A stretch of 64,000 bases of DNA from GCA-002708315 sp964460905 (GTDB lineage: Bacteria; Bacteroidota; Bacteroidia; Bacteroidales; F082), in assembly GCA_964460905.1 (NCBI GenBank), contig CAYWRM010000014.1:1-64000 (forward strand), in the 5' to 3' direction. Under the pieces are notes generated by a model, which was not told the origin of the DNA, did not search any database, and saw nothing but the letters and a program-made list of their open reading frames with translations. Below are positions 1 through 7,991 of the stretch, piece after piece. The position numbers and the translations under genes are program-made. Numbering within the stretch: position 1 is the first letter of the stretch; every line of letters begins with the position of its first letter.

Positions 1-100
1 ATTTAAAAGTTTTAAACTAAACTTAGTGTAAACCTATATCATGAAGTAACAATTTATTTTTCCATTATAATTATGCCTGAGGCAAACAGGTCTGAATTTA

Positions 101-183
101 GAATGTCGAACACCGAATTTAGAATACTGAAGTTAGTTTTGTATTTCATTCAACATTCGATATTCAGCATTCAATATTCGATA
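101..183. repeat. Heptanucleotide-period tract 1
   Basis: Two blocks repeat with a 7-bp step. The first is built on GAATTTA/GAATGTC/GAACACC; the second on CATTCAA/CATTCGA/TATTCAG/TATTCGA. The second block is roughly the reverse complement of the first (GAAT versus ATTC), so the tract is also an inverted pair. It has the same period as the tracts at 1985-2257 and 57784-57860. Confidence 0.7.
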
Positions 184-295
184 TTCCGTTTTTCTTTAGA
201 TTTGAATTATTTCATCAACATACAAAACAAACACTTTAAAGTATTAATTTTGTAATAATTATTTTCATGCCTGAAAAATACAGGTTTTGATAAAA

Positions 296-462
296 TTATA
301 CCAATTAGTTATCAAAATGAGCCTTATAAAACAAAATATTTTTCTGTTTATCGATTTAAAATATTTGTTGCATAGCCAAAGCTACGGAAGAAATATTTTA
401 AGAAGATAAGATGGAAAAGATAAAGGTTTTAAGGCTTATTTTGGTGGCTATTTGGTATTATA
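296..462. repeat. Long imperfect palindrome, MITE-like (copy 1)
   Basis: The left arm (ATTATACCAATTAG...GAGCCTTA) matches the reverse complement of the right arm (TAAGGCTTATTTTGG...TTGGTATTATA). The centre is near 379 around GCATAGCCAAAGCTAC, flanked by AAATATTT and AAATATTTTA. No reading frame lies inside. Length and core (GCATAGC) resemble the palindrome at 3225-3394. A miniature inverted-repeat element or a relic of one is the likely identity. Confidence 0.5.
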
Positions 463-502
463 AACGAATTAACTATCCATACATACAATAAGATTTTTAG
501 CC

Positions 503-1984
503 ATGTTCAGATTAATGATTGTAGTTATAATTATATCTTTTGTTTCAATTATAAGTAACGCTCAAAATTCTGTTAAGTACACACTTAACGAGGTTATTGA
601 AATTGCCCAAAAGCAATCTCCCGATGCATTGAAAGCCAAACATAGTTACCGACATAGTTATTGGAGTTACAGGTTCTTTAAAGCAACCTACCTTCCAAAT
701 CTGGCAGTGGATGCAACAATGCCTAATGTTAACAGAAGTATTATACCTGTATCGGCTCAAGATGGAAGTACTAACTATACTCCTCAAAGTTTAACAAGTT
801 ATGAGGTTAACCTTTCACTTAGTCAGAAAGTTGGATTTACCGGAGGTGAAGTATTTTTAAGCACCGGGTTATCACGTATGGACAACTTTAGTACAGATAC
901 AACAACAACACAATATTTGGCTAACATGGTAAATATTGGTATCAGACAACCAATATTTAACTATAACCCATATAAATGGCTTAAAAAAATTGAACCCATG
1001 AAATATGAGGCTGCCAAGAGGGTAGTAGTTGAACAAAATGAAAAAATTGCATCAACAGCAGTTGATCATTTCTTTTCGTTGCTCATTGCTCAGCTGGAAC
1101 GGAAGATAGCCTATAAAAATCTGTCAAATTATGATACCTTATATAAAATTGCAGAGGGGCGTTATACTTTGGGTAAAATTGCTGAAAATGAATTGCTCCA
1201 GCTTGAGCTGAATCTACTAACGGCAACATCCGATGTGGAAAATTCAGAGCTTAGCTATGAAAACAGATTTTTTGTTTTTAAATCATATTTGCGTTTAAAA
1301 GATAGTGCTTCTATTGAGTTAATACCGCCTGTTTTAACACCTGATTTTGCAATCTCTCCTGTCAGAGCAATTGATGAAGCAAAAAATAATAGTTCACAGG
1401 GGATTGATTTTAAGCGTCGTTTACTGGAAGCAGAGAGTGAAGTTAATCGAGCACGAACCGAAGGTAGGTTTGATGCTGAGTTGTATGCTGTGCTTGGATT
1501 AACGCAAACATCGGATGCCTTAAGTGGTGCATATATTAACCCACTGGATGAGGAAAGAGTTGTTCTTGGAATTTCTGTGCCTATTCTCGATTGGGGTAAG
1601 GCAAAGGGTACTATTAAGATGGCTGAATCAAATCAGGATCTTGAGATAACAGCTGTGGAACAGGATATTATTGATTTCAAACAGAATGTTTTCATAAATG
1701 TTATGGAATACAATATGCAAAAAAATCAGATGATGATTGCAGCTAAATCTGATACTGTAGCTCAAAAAAGATTTGAAATTACCCAGAAACGTTACATGAT
1801 AGGAAAAATAAACGATGTGTTGGAGCTTAGAATGGCTCAGGTTGATAACGATAATTCCAAGGTTGGATATTATAGATCATTGATGTCATACTGGAGAAGT
1901 TATTATGAAATTAGGAGATTGACTCTGTACGATTTTCAGCGAGATATACCTATTACAATTGATGTTGATGCACTTGTTGAATAG
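503..1984 (+). CDS. TolC-family outer-membrane efflux protein
   Basis: The 493-residue product starts with a typical signal peptide (cleavage after about residue 21, ...ISNAQ). The mature part has the outer-membrane efflux protein pattern: a helical region beginning YTLNEVIEIAQKQSP, strands (LSLSQKVGFTGGEVFLSTG), more helix, and a second similar half (VVLGISVPILDWGKAKGTIKMAESNQDLE). Such proteins form trimeric channels through the outer membrane and periplasm for tripartite efflux pumps or type I secretion. No adaptor or pump gene follows it here. The next 600 bp are repeats and a gene relic, so any partner genes must lie upstream of the window or elsewhere. The substrate cannot be inferred. 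The ATG at 503 directly precedes the hydrophobic signal and is accepted. Confidence 0.88.
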   Translation: MFRLMIVVIIISFVSIISNAQNSVKYTLNEVIEIAQKQSPDALKAKHSYRHSYWSYRFFKATYLPNLAVDATMPNVNRSIIPVSAQDGSTNYTPQSLTSYEVNLSLSQKVGFTGGEVFLSTGLSRMDNFSTDTTTTQYLANMVNIGIRQPIFNYNPYKWLKKIEPMKYEAAKRVVVEQNEKIASTAVDHFFSLLIAQLERKIAYKNLSNYDTLYKIAEGRYTLGKIAENELLQLELNLLTATSDVENSELSYENRFFVFKSYLRLKDSASIELIPPVLTPDFAISPVRAIDEAKNNSSQGIDFKRRLLEAESEVNRARTEGRFDAELYAVLGLTQTSDALSGAYINPLDEERVVLGISVPILDWGKAKGTIKMAESNQDLEITAVEQDIIDFKQNVFINVMEYNMQKNQMMIAAKSDTVAQKRFEITQKRYMIGKINDVLELRMAQVDNDNSKVGYYRSLMSYWRSYYEIRRLTLYDFQRDIPITIDVDALVE

Positions 1985-2257
1985 TGTCGCAGTCGGTAGT
2001 TAGCAGTAAGCAGTCAGCAGTCAAAACCTCAAATAACCAATAACTAATAACTAATGACCAATGACCAACAGTCAGCAGTTAGCAGTAAGTAGTCAACAGT
2101 AAGCAGTCATCAATCAGCAGTCAAAACCTCAGGCAACCTTCAATAGCCAACAGCTAACAGCCAATAGCCAAAATCTCAAATAATCAATATCTAATAACCA
2201 ATAACCAAAAGATAACAGCCAAAAGCTAACAGCCAATAGCCAATAGCCATTTGCTTT
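1985..2257. repeat. Heptanucleotide-period tract 2
   Basis: About 270 bp of degenerate 7-bp units read CAGTAAG, CAGTCAG, AACTAAT, GACCAAT, AGCCAAT and relatives, and carry many stop codons on the + strand. Two unit families alternate: AGCAGTC-like at the start and middle, and CCAATAA/CCAATAG-like elsewhere. The tract begins immediately after the TolC-like stop codon. Its CCAATAG/GCTAACA units are the same as those in the tract at 57784-57860, so the repeat is dispersed in the genome. Confidence 0.8.
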
Positions 2258-2261
2258 GGTA

Positions 2262-2393
2262 GTTAATAGCAAGCAAGAGGTACGTGATCTTTTTATTATG
2301 GATTATCAACTTACAAAGCGTGAGTGGGAAATAGTTGAACAGATTTGTGAGGGTTTGAGCAACGGACAGATAAGCGCTCTCAACTTAAAATAA
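2262..2393 (+). pseudogene. Relic of a LuxR-type HTH domain protein
   Basis: The frame encodes a short peptide containing LTKREWEIVEQICEGLSNGQ, which matches the first two helices of a LuxR/FixJ (GerE) DNA-binding domain. It then diverges (ISALNLK) and stops at 2391-2393, so the recognition helix and dimer helix are missing. An ATG lies at 2298 but the reading frame continues upstream of it to the edge of the heptamer tract. I read it as the residue of a response-regulator or LuxR-family gene whose 5' part was replaced by the repeat and whose 3' part was deleted. It is too short to act as a regulator. Confidence 0.55.
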
Positions 2394-2513
2394 GTTTGTT
2401 TGTATTGTGGCAATAGTCTAAAGTTTTGTTTAATATTCACCAATATGCTCTCTCAACTACCTCTATTTCTCTAAATTAACATATTTATAATTATTCTTAT
2501 TAGAAATAATTTG

Positions 2514-2521
2514 TAATTTTG
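2514..2521 (+). promoter_or_regulatory. Probable -7 box for the peroxiredoxin gene
   Basis: TAATTTTG fits the Bacteroidota -7 consensus TAnnTTTG and lies about 70 bp before the start codon. No good TTTG -33 element is visible at the expected spacing, so the call rests on the -7 box alone. Confidence 0.4.
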
Positions 2522-2592
2522 CAAAATCTAGAGAAATATATTCAATAACTCACATATGAGTTTAAACTGTTAATCAATTATAAATAAATATT

Positions 2593-3225
2593 ATGTCAGT
2601 ATTAGTTGGTAAAAAAGCCCCATTATTTGAAGCCAATGCCGTTGTAAACGGTGGCGAATTTGTAGAGAAATTCTCACTGGAGCAATTCATTGGAAAAAAG
2701 CATGTTGTATTCTTTTTCTATCCTCTGGATTTTACTTTTGTTTGCCCTACTGAGATTATTGCATTTCAGGAAAGGATGGATGATTTTGAAAAACGTAATG
2801 TTGCAGTAGTGGGATGTTCCGTTGACTCACATTTCTCGCACTGGGCATGGTTAAACACAGAGAAAAATGATGGTGGTATCAAGGGTGTTAAATATCCATT
2901 GGTATCCGATCTTTCTAAAACAATCTCTGAGAATTATGACGTTCTTGCCGGATCATATGATTTTAATGAGGATGGTGAAGGAGAGTTTGATGGCGAACCA
3001 GTTGCTTATCGTGGCTTGTTCCTAATTGATAAACAGGGTGTTGTCCGCCATCAGGTAGTCAACGACCTACCTCTTGGTCGTAGTATTGATGAAGCCATAC
3101 GCATGGTTGATGCTTTGCAGTTTTTTGAAGATCATGGTGAAGTTTGCCCTGCAAACTGGAAACCAGGTGATGATGCCATGGTTGCCGACGCAGCAGGGGT
3201 TGCTAAATACCTAAGTGAGCATTAA
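2593..3225 (+). CDS. 2-Cys peroxiredoxin (AhpC/Prx1 type)
   Basis: This is a thiol peroxidase reducing hydrogen peroxide and organic hydroperoxides in the cytoplasm. The 210-residue length fits typical AhpC/Prx1 enzymes. The peroxidatic cysteine lies near residue 51 in FTFVCPTEIIAF, and the resolving cysteine near residue 185 in GEVCPANW. The GGxxxxKYPLVSDLSKTISE-like stretch and PVAYRGLFLIDKQG strand are standard for the family. No ahpF-like reductase or OxyR-like regulator is next to it, so its electron donor is encoded elsewhere. The gene stands alone, and its stop codon runs directly into a long palindrome. Confidence 0.93.
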   Translation: MSVLVGKKAPLFEANAVVNGGEFVEKFSLEQFIGKKHVVFFFYPLDFTFVCPTEIIAFQERMDDFEKRNVAVVGCSVDSHFSHWAWLNTEKNDGGIKGVKYPLVSDLSKTISENYDVLAGSYDFNEDGEGEFDGEPVAYRGLFLIDKQGVVRHQVVNDLPLGRSIDEAIRMVDALQFFEDHGEVCPANWKPGDDAMVADAAGVAKYLSEH

Positions 3226-3394
3226 ACCCGGATTATGCATTGGAACTTCGTTATGAGAACTTCAAGTACAATAAAATATACAGTTTTGAAATGAAAGCAT
3301 AGCACCGCTATGGTGATGCTTCAAAACTCAGCAAAGTGGTATATTTTGCAGTAATTGTAGTTCGGAATAGATTTTCTAATGCATATTCCGGGTT
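3225..3394. repeat. Long imperfect palindrome, MITE-like (copy 2)
   Basis: A 170-bp inverted repeat is bounded by AACCCGGA and TCCGGGTT. The outer arms read AACCCGGATTATGCATT and, inverted, AACCCGGAATATGCATT. The centre is GCATAGCACCGCTATGGTGATGC. It starts on the last A of the preceding stop codon. It encodes nothing obvious. Length and GCATAGC core resemble the element at 296-462. Possible identities are a non-autonomous transposable element or a very long terminator-like hairpin. Confidence 0.6.
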
Positions 3395-3525
3395 AAAGTA
3401 TTATCTGTAAAATAATTAAGCTGTCCAAAAAGTTAGTTTTTTGTCATTCTGATCCGCCTTAGTCGGATCAGAATGACAGACGTTTTTAACTTTTTGGACA
3501 GCCTCTTTTTTTGATTGCTTAATAA
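3226..3525. other. Intergenic region filled by two hairpin elements
   Basis: The 300 bp between the convergent peroxiredoxin and desulfurase-like genes consist almost entirely of the 170-bp palindrome and, after about 25 bp, the TGTCATTCTGA hairpin element. No gene is seen. Confidence 0.7.
3420..3502. repeat. TGTCATTCTGA hairpin element (copy 1)
   Basis: Near-perfect inverted repeat: GCTGTCCAAAAAGTTA at the left pairs with TAACTTTTTGGACAGC at the right. An inner hairpin is GTCATTCTGATCCG / CGGATCAGAATGAC. It is followed by CTCTTTTTTT, so on the + strand it would also serve as a terminator for the peroxiredoxin gene. A second copy with the same ends lies at 7308-7438. Confidence 0.75.
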
Positions 3526-4998
3526 TTATATTTTATACCAATTATCAATTATTTTCTGGATATTTTGAGTTGAATTTTTGTAATTAAATTCATTAGTATG
3601 TTTGTCGTATATATAGTCTTTACTCCATTCATCGTGGTTTTCAGTAATATCATTAAGTGATGATATTATAAATTCAAGCTCCATATTGGTCATTGTAGGA
3701 TGAAGTGAAACTCTTACAAAGCCAGGTTTGTTTGATAAATCTCCGCTATTAATTCTTTCAACAATTCGCAATGATTCTTCGGGTGTTACATTAAGTAAAA
3801 AATGACCATAGGTTCCTGCACATGCACAACCTCCTCTAACCTGAATTCCATATCTGTCGTTTAGCAATTTTACTATTAGGTTAAAGTGTATGTCCTCAAA
3901 CCAAAATGAGAACACTCCAAAACGGTCAGTTATATTATCGGCCAATATATGAATCCCTTTTATTTTTGAAAAACCCTTAAAGGCTAATTTTACTAACTCT
4001 TCTTCACGTTGGGTAATTAGGGTAGTATTCATCTTATCTTTTAACAAAATTGCATAGGCTGCTCTTATTGCTTGAAGAAATCCCGGTGTACCGCCATCTT
4101 CGCGTAGTTCAATATCATCATAATATTTGTGACCACCCCATGGATCAGTCCATTCAACTGTTCCTCCTCCCGGATTATCCGGTACCTCCTTTTTATAAAT
4201 GTTTTTACTAAAGATAAGAACTCCTGAACTACCAGGTCCACCAAGAAATTTATGTGGCGAGAAGAAAATAGCATCTAAACTTTGCTTTGGATTGTCAGGA
4301 TGCATATTTATATCGATATAGGGTGCTGATCCGGCAAAATCAACCATGGCTATTCCGCCATATTCGTGCATAATCTCGGCCATTTCAAAGTATGGAGGAA
4401 TTGCTCCGGTTACATTGGAACCACCGGTAAATGATCCAATTTTAATCTTATGATTTTTATGAAGTTCTAATTGTTTCCTCAGCTCATCTGTACATACTTT
4501 ATTTTCAGAATCGGGCTCTAAGATTACTATTTTTGCTATTGTTTCGAGCCATGAAGTGTGGTTGGAGTGGTGTTCCATATGAGTTATGAAGACTACCGGT
4601 TCTTCTTCTTTAGGAATACAATTATTTTCTTCAGTAAATATAGCGCAGTTTCTCAATCCAAGAATACGCTGAAGTTTGTTTATAACAGCAGTCATTCCAA
4701 ATCCTGCAGTAATAATTACATCATTTTCATTTGCTCCTACATGGTTTTTAATGATCTTGTGTGCTTCATGATAAGCATTAGTCATTAATGTTCCGGTTTC
4801 GGTAGTTTCAGTATGTGTATTACCAATATTAGGACCAATAGTATTTGTTATTTTTTCCTCAATTGGTCTATATAGCCGTCCACTTGCAACCCAGTCAGCA
4901 TAAATCATTTTCTTTATTCCAAATGGAGTTTCAAACTCTAATTCGTCACCGATTATATGTTTTCTAAACTTTGAAAAATGTTCTTCTAATTTATTCAT
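3526..4998 (-). CDS. Cysteine desulfurase-like aminotransferase (class V)
   Basis: This 490-residue PLP enzyme belongs to aminotransferase class V, the fold of SufS/Csd cysteine desulfurases and selenocysteine lyases. Visible markers are the N-terminal IYADWVASGRLYRPIE, the cofactor region THMEHHSNHTSW, the Asp/Gly region MVDFAGSAPYIDIN, the Schiff-base lysine near residue 250 in FFSPHKFLGGPG, and a C-terminal cysteine in RGGCACAGTYGH in the position of the SufS active-site loop. It is some 80 residues longer than SufS. No suf or isc genes are nearby, so a housekeeping Fe-S role is not supported by context. It could act in sulfur mobilisation for another pathway. Family assignment is firm, substrate uncertain. 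Confidence 0.82.
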   Translation of the reverse strand: MNKLEEHFSKFRKHIIGDELEFETPFGIKKMIYADWVASGRLYRPIEEKITNTIGPNIGNTHTETTETGTLMTNAYHEAHKIIKNHVGANENDVIITAGFGMTAVINKLQRILGLRNCAIFTEENNCIPKEEEPVVFITHMEHHSNHTSWLETIAKIVILEPDSENKVCTDELRKQLELHKNHKIKIGSFTGGSNVTGAIPPYFEMAEIMHEYGGIAMVDFAGSAPYIDINMHPDNPKQSLDAIFFSPHKFLGGPGSSGVLIFSKNIYKKEVPDNPGGGTVEWTDPWGGHKYYDDIELREDGGTPGFLQAIRAAYAILLKDKMNTTLITQREEELVKLAFKGFSKIKGIHILADNITDRFGVFSFWFEDIHFNLIVKLLNDRYGIQVRGGCACAGTYGHFLLNVTPEESLRIVERINSGDLSNKPGFVRVSLHPTMTNMELEFIISSLNDITENHDEWSKDYIYDKHTNEFNYKNSTQNIQKIIDNWYKI

Positions 4999-5114
4999 TT
5001 GTGATTTTGGTTTAAAGTACTTTTCAGATTTATTGACAACCCAAATGGTTTTTCGAATGCATGTAGGAATAATTATTCAATTATGAAGCTAAAATATGAA
5101 TTATTGATAACAAA

Positions 5115-6419
5115 TCAATAGCTGTATAGTAACTCCACATTCTCTATTTGATATAAAGTTTCGATAGTTTCAATATTAATTAGCCCCGGATAAGAATATA
5201 TTTCTGTTTTATTTGACTGTGTTACAAATAAATAGCTATTAATAAAATCAAACTTTAGATCATAAATAATATCTTCTGTTTCTAATATTTTTGCATATGA
5301 TTGGTTTTGCTGGTCAAAATGAAAAAGTTTATTTTCACTGGAAAACAGAAAATTATTTTCATCAATTTTATATGATTGCTGTATTTCAATATTGGTTACA
5401 ATAAGGCTATTTTCAATATTATTCGTTTTAACATTAAAGCTAATTATTTGCCCTGTTGAGTTATTATTGCAAAATGCAACTATTCTGTTTTTGCTTTCAA
5501 GACTATATATTGCCAAAGTTTCATAATTGGTTGGAAATATTTGATACTTATTACCTGTTTGCTTGTAGTATGTAGCCCAAATTGTTGATCCCGAATTACG
5601 TAGTCTGGTATCTGCAATTAAATAATCTTCGGTTATGCAAAGGTTGTATGGAGCAGAATCAGCAAGTATTGGTGTGTTAAAAATTTGGATGCCATTATCC
5701 GCAGTAAGCCCTATTATCCGTCCAATATTTGTGCTTAAGTAAACTATGTTATTGTTAACAAGTATCTTATTGAATTCAGGATATGGAAGTTGAGGTTCTT
5801 TAATCCATGCAACTTCTCCATTGTCACTATCAATTGCTCTTATTCTGTCAGGAGTGTTGGTTATTAAATATAACAAATTGGCATCAATAGAAATATCAGA
5901 ACCTAAGTAGTTACCACTTAGTTCGGTGCTATAATTTTTTTTATATTGATCATTAAAATAAGCAATGCTTAAAGTGTTAATCCCCGTGTTGCCAATTAAA
6001 AAACAACCTTTGTATTTAACCTCACTATTTAATAAGCTTATTTCCTGATATGTGTGGTTAATTTGTGATAAACTGCTTATCGTAACCTGAACATAGTAAG
6101 GAGGAACACTAACGTTCTGTGGCAATATGCTAATTGGTAAATAAATATTATAATCATTAGCATCGTCTTCAGGATATATAAACTTCTGGTCTGAGATGGG
6201 GATCATATTTTTATCAACAATACTAACCCTAATATATTCAATTTCATAATTATACGTAACACTAAACTTGATGTTAATGGTGTCTGGAAGTGAAAATTGT
6301 TGTTTGTGTTCAGGACTGAATATTTCAATTATAGGATCTCTATTTTTCTCCACTTTTGAGCAAGAGTTTATTACCAATGACAGCATTATTAAAGTAATAA
6401 TTTTAAAGAAACTGCTCAT
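5115..6419 (-). CDS. Lipoprotein with beta-propeller-like (PQQ-type) domain
   Basis: The 434-residue protein begins with a lipoprotein signal (hydrophobic stretch, then VINSCSK; lipidated Cys near residue 20), so it should be membrane-anchored outside the cytoplasm. Residues about 30-130 look like an Ig-like beta domain (IIEIFSPEHKQQFSLPDTI...). The remainder has repeated strand motifs of a quinoprotein-like propeller, notably RAIDSDNGEVAWIKEPQLP and IIGLTADNGIQIFNTP. No catalytic residues are recognised. It may be a structural or binding protein. The gene diverges from the exonuclease gene at 6498. Confidence 0.6.
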   Translation of the reverse strand: MSSFFKIITLIMLSLVINSCSKVEKNRDPIIEIFSPEHKQQFSLPDTINIKFSVTYNYEIEYIRVSIVDKNMIPISDQKFIYPEDDANDYNIYLPISILPQNVSVPPYYVQVTISSLSQINHTYQEISLLNSEVKYKGCFLIGNTGINTLSIAYFNDQYKKNYSTELSGNYLGSDISIDANLLYLITNTPDRIRAIDSDNGEVAWIKEPQLPYPEFNKILVNNNIVYLSTNIGRIIGLTADNGIQIFNTPILADSAPYNLCITEDYLIADTRLRNSGSTIWATYYKQTGNKYQIFPTNYETLAIYSLESKNRIVAFCNNNSTGQIISFNVKTNNIENSLIVTNIEIQQSYKIDENNFLFSSENKLFHFDQQNQSYAKILETEDIIYDLKFDFINSYLFVTQSNKTEIYSYPGLINIETIETLYQIENVELLYSY

Positions 6420-6497
6420 CAGTTTAGAATTCTATTTTTCATTGCCGAATGTAATCCTTTTTTTTGTATATTTCTCATCTAAAAAAATACTGTTATT

Positions 6498-7208
6498 ATG
6501 CTTAATAATCTAAAACTTGATAATGTATTATTTCTTGATATTGAAACCGTTTCACAGTTTCCTGATTTTAGTGAGTTAGATGATAAGTTTAAATACTTAT
6601 GGGGAAAAAAAGCAGAACAGCTTAAGCGGAATAATCCTGATGCTACTGCTGATAAGCTGTATTCGAGTGCCGGTATTTACGCAGAATTTGGCAAGATTGT
6701 ATGTTTATCTTGTGGTTATGCTAACGGAAAAGAATTTAGAATAAAATCCTTCTATGGTGATGACGAAAAGATACTCTTAGAAGAATTTGCTGACCTTCTG
6801 GATAAACATTATAATAACAATTACAGTTTGCTTTGTGCTCATAATGGGAAGGAATTTGATTTTCCATATATTGCTCGACGTATGCTTGTGAACGGTATTA
6901 AGCTTCCTGAGATTATTAATCTTGCAGGGAAAAAACCATGGGAAGTGAGACATATAGATACTATGGAACTATGGAAGTTTGGTGATTATAAGCATTATAC
7001 ATCTCTGGAATTGTTAGCTGCTTTATTTAATATACCAACACCGAAGGATGATATTGATGGATCGATGGTTGGCCACGTTTACTGGGTTGAGAAAGACCTG
7101 GATCGAATTGTAACTTATTGCCAAAAAGATGTGATAACCATAACCCAATTATTAAGAAGATATCTTGGATTGGAGCTAATTCCAGATACTGATATTGTTA
7201 TTATTTAG
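6498..7208 (+). CDS. PolB-like 3'-5' exonuclease (DEDD superfamily)
   Basis: The 236-residue protein carries the motifs of the DEDD exonuclease family related to the DNA polymerase B proofreading domain. These are Exo I VLFLDIETVSQFP near residue 12, Exo II in CAHNGKEFDFPYIARRM near residue 115, and Exo III in IVTYCQKDVITITQLLRRYL near residue 210. It would degrade single-stranded DNA or RNA ends. It is a free-standing domain with no polymerase part. It forms no operon: a stem-loop follows the stop codon. Confidence 0.8.
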   Translation: MLNNLKLDNVLFLDIETVSQFPDFSELDDKFKYLWGKKAEQLKRNNPDATADKLYSSAGIYAEFGKIVCLSCGYANGKEFRIKSFYGDDEKILLEEFADLLDKHYNNNYSLLCAHNGKEFDFPYIARRMLVNGIKLPEIINLAGKKPWEVRHIDTMELWKFGDYKHYTSLELLAALFNIPTPKDDIDGSMVGHVYWVEKDLDRIVTYCQKDVITITQLLRRYLGLELIPDTDIVII

Positions 7209-7276
7209 TGGTTCTAACAAAGTCAATAATTTCCCAATAATTATCAGGAAGTTTTTAACGCATCCTTAGAACCACT
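7207..7276 (+). terminator. Stem-loop after the exonuclease gene
   Basis: An 11-bp perfect inverted repeat, AGTGGTTCTAA and TTAGAACCACT, encloses 48 bases and is followed by TTTTA. It overlaps the exonuclease stop codon. The loop is long for an intrinsic terminator, so the role is uncertain. Confidence 0.35.
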
Positions 7277-7307
7277 TTTAAAATAATTTTATCTGGAAAA
7301 ATTAATG

Positions 7308-7438
7308 AGGCTATCCAAAAAATTTAGTTTTTTGTCATTCTGAATGATAGTGAAGAATCTCTAAGTGACAATTAACAATATATTAGATTCTTCACTATCA
7401 CTCAGAATGACAGACATTTTTAACTTTCTGGACAGCCT
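7308..7438. repeat. TGTCATTCTGA hairpin element (copy 2)
   Basis: It has the same outer arms as the element at 3420-3502: AGGCTATCCAAAAA at the left and TTTCTGGACAGCCT at the right, with TTTTTTGTCATTCTGA and TCAGAATGACAGACATTTTT inside. The centre is longer and holds its own inverted repeat, GATAGTGAAGAATCT / AGATTCTTCACTATC. No gene is inside. The two copies show a dispersed family with conserved ends and a variable middle. Confidence 0.75.
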
Positions 7439-7492
7439 AATGTTTTTTGTAGTTAGCTTTAGATAGCCTCTTTATTTTTTATAGCACAAGGA

Positions 7493-7750
7493 CTAGTTTT
7501 GTAGATATTTTTCCAGATTGGCAATTATTTTTTTATTAACCTTTCTTGGGTTTTGTTTTTTATAAGATATTAGTTCCGTAAGAGCACTTGTACCATATTC
7601 AATTAAGCCATTTGGATTTTTATCAAAGTCATAACTACCAATACAATATTCTAGTTTAGATTGTAATTCATTGTATTCTTTAAGGTTGAGTTTTGTAAAT
7701 ATTTTTGTTGCTTCAACGCAAGCATCTCTAAATTTTTCTGTGTTCATCAT
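7493..7750 (-). CDS. Small unknown protein
   Basis: An 85-residue, Lys/Glu/Asn-rich protein without signal peptide or membrane segment. It is predicted mostly helical: KFRDACVEATKIFTKLNLKEY and a basic C-terminus (KKIIANLEKYLQN). I do not recognise a family. It stands alone, downstream of the second hairpin element and divergent from dnaB. Codon use looks ordinary for the window, which favours a real gene, but no further support is available. Confidence 0.5.
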   Translation of the reverse strand: MMNTEKFRDACVEATKIFTKLNLKEYNELQSKLEYCIGSYDFDKNPNGLIEYGTSALTELISYKKQNPRKVNKKIIANLEKYLQN

Positions 7751-7991
7751 TTTTTCATTCTTTAGTTAAAAATAAGCTCACGAAAATATAGAAGTAATTG
7801 AATCTAAGAGTTGAAAAGCTGTTTTTTTAGTGTTAATTGTAATCAAAAAAATAATTACTGTAGAAACCTCTGTTAACCCATTGTTTGTATCGATTGCATT
7901 GAGTATTCGTAAATATTAATAATGGATTACAATAATGATTTTTTTTGTAAAAATAGTTATCAACAGTTTATTAACTATCTGGCAATATTTG

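Larger units (their letters stand above)
1..502. other. Repeat-rich intergenic region
   Basis: No gene is convincing here. The stretch holds a tract with 7-bp periodicity (about 101-183) and an imperfect palindrome of about 167 bp (296-462), both listed separately. An open frame at 73-255 exists only because the heptamer tract lacks stops in that frame, and its product is a low-complexity Ile/Phe/Ser string. The rest is AT-rich and I see no clear promoter for the downstream TolC-like gene. Confidence 0.6.
1985..2592. other. Intergenic region: heptamer repeats, gene relic, promoter
   Basis: After the TolC-like gene there is a tract with 7-bp period (1985-2257), then a short relic of a LuxR-type DNA-binding domain (about 2262-2393), then about 200 bp of AT-rich sequence with the probable peroxiredoxin promoter (-7 box at 2514-2521). 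No intact gene is visible. Confidence 0.65.

Noticed and set aside
73..255. 60-codon open frame giving a low-complexity Ile/Phe/Ser peptide
   Set aside because: It is produced by the heptamer tract, whose units lack stops in this frame; no start signal or family resemblance.
101..2257. Possible CRISPR arrays in the repetitive gaps
   Set aside because: Units are only 7 bp, contiguous and without spacers; no cas genes are in the window.
3226..7492. Riboswitch or ncRNA interpretation of the intergenic hairpins
   Set aside because: The hairpins lie at gene 3' ends, recur as copies with swapped centres, and match no riboswitch core I know.
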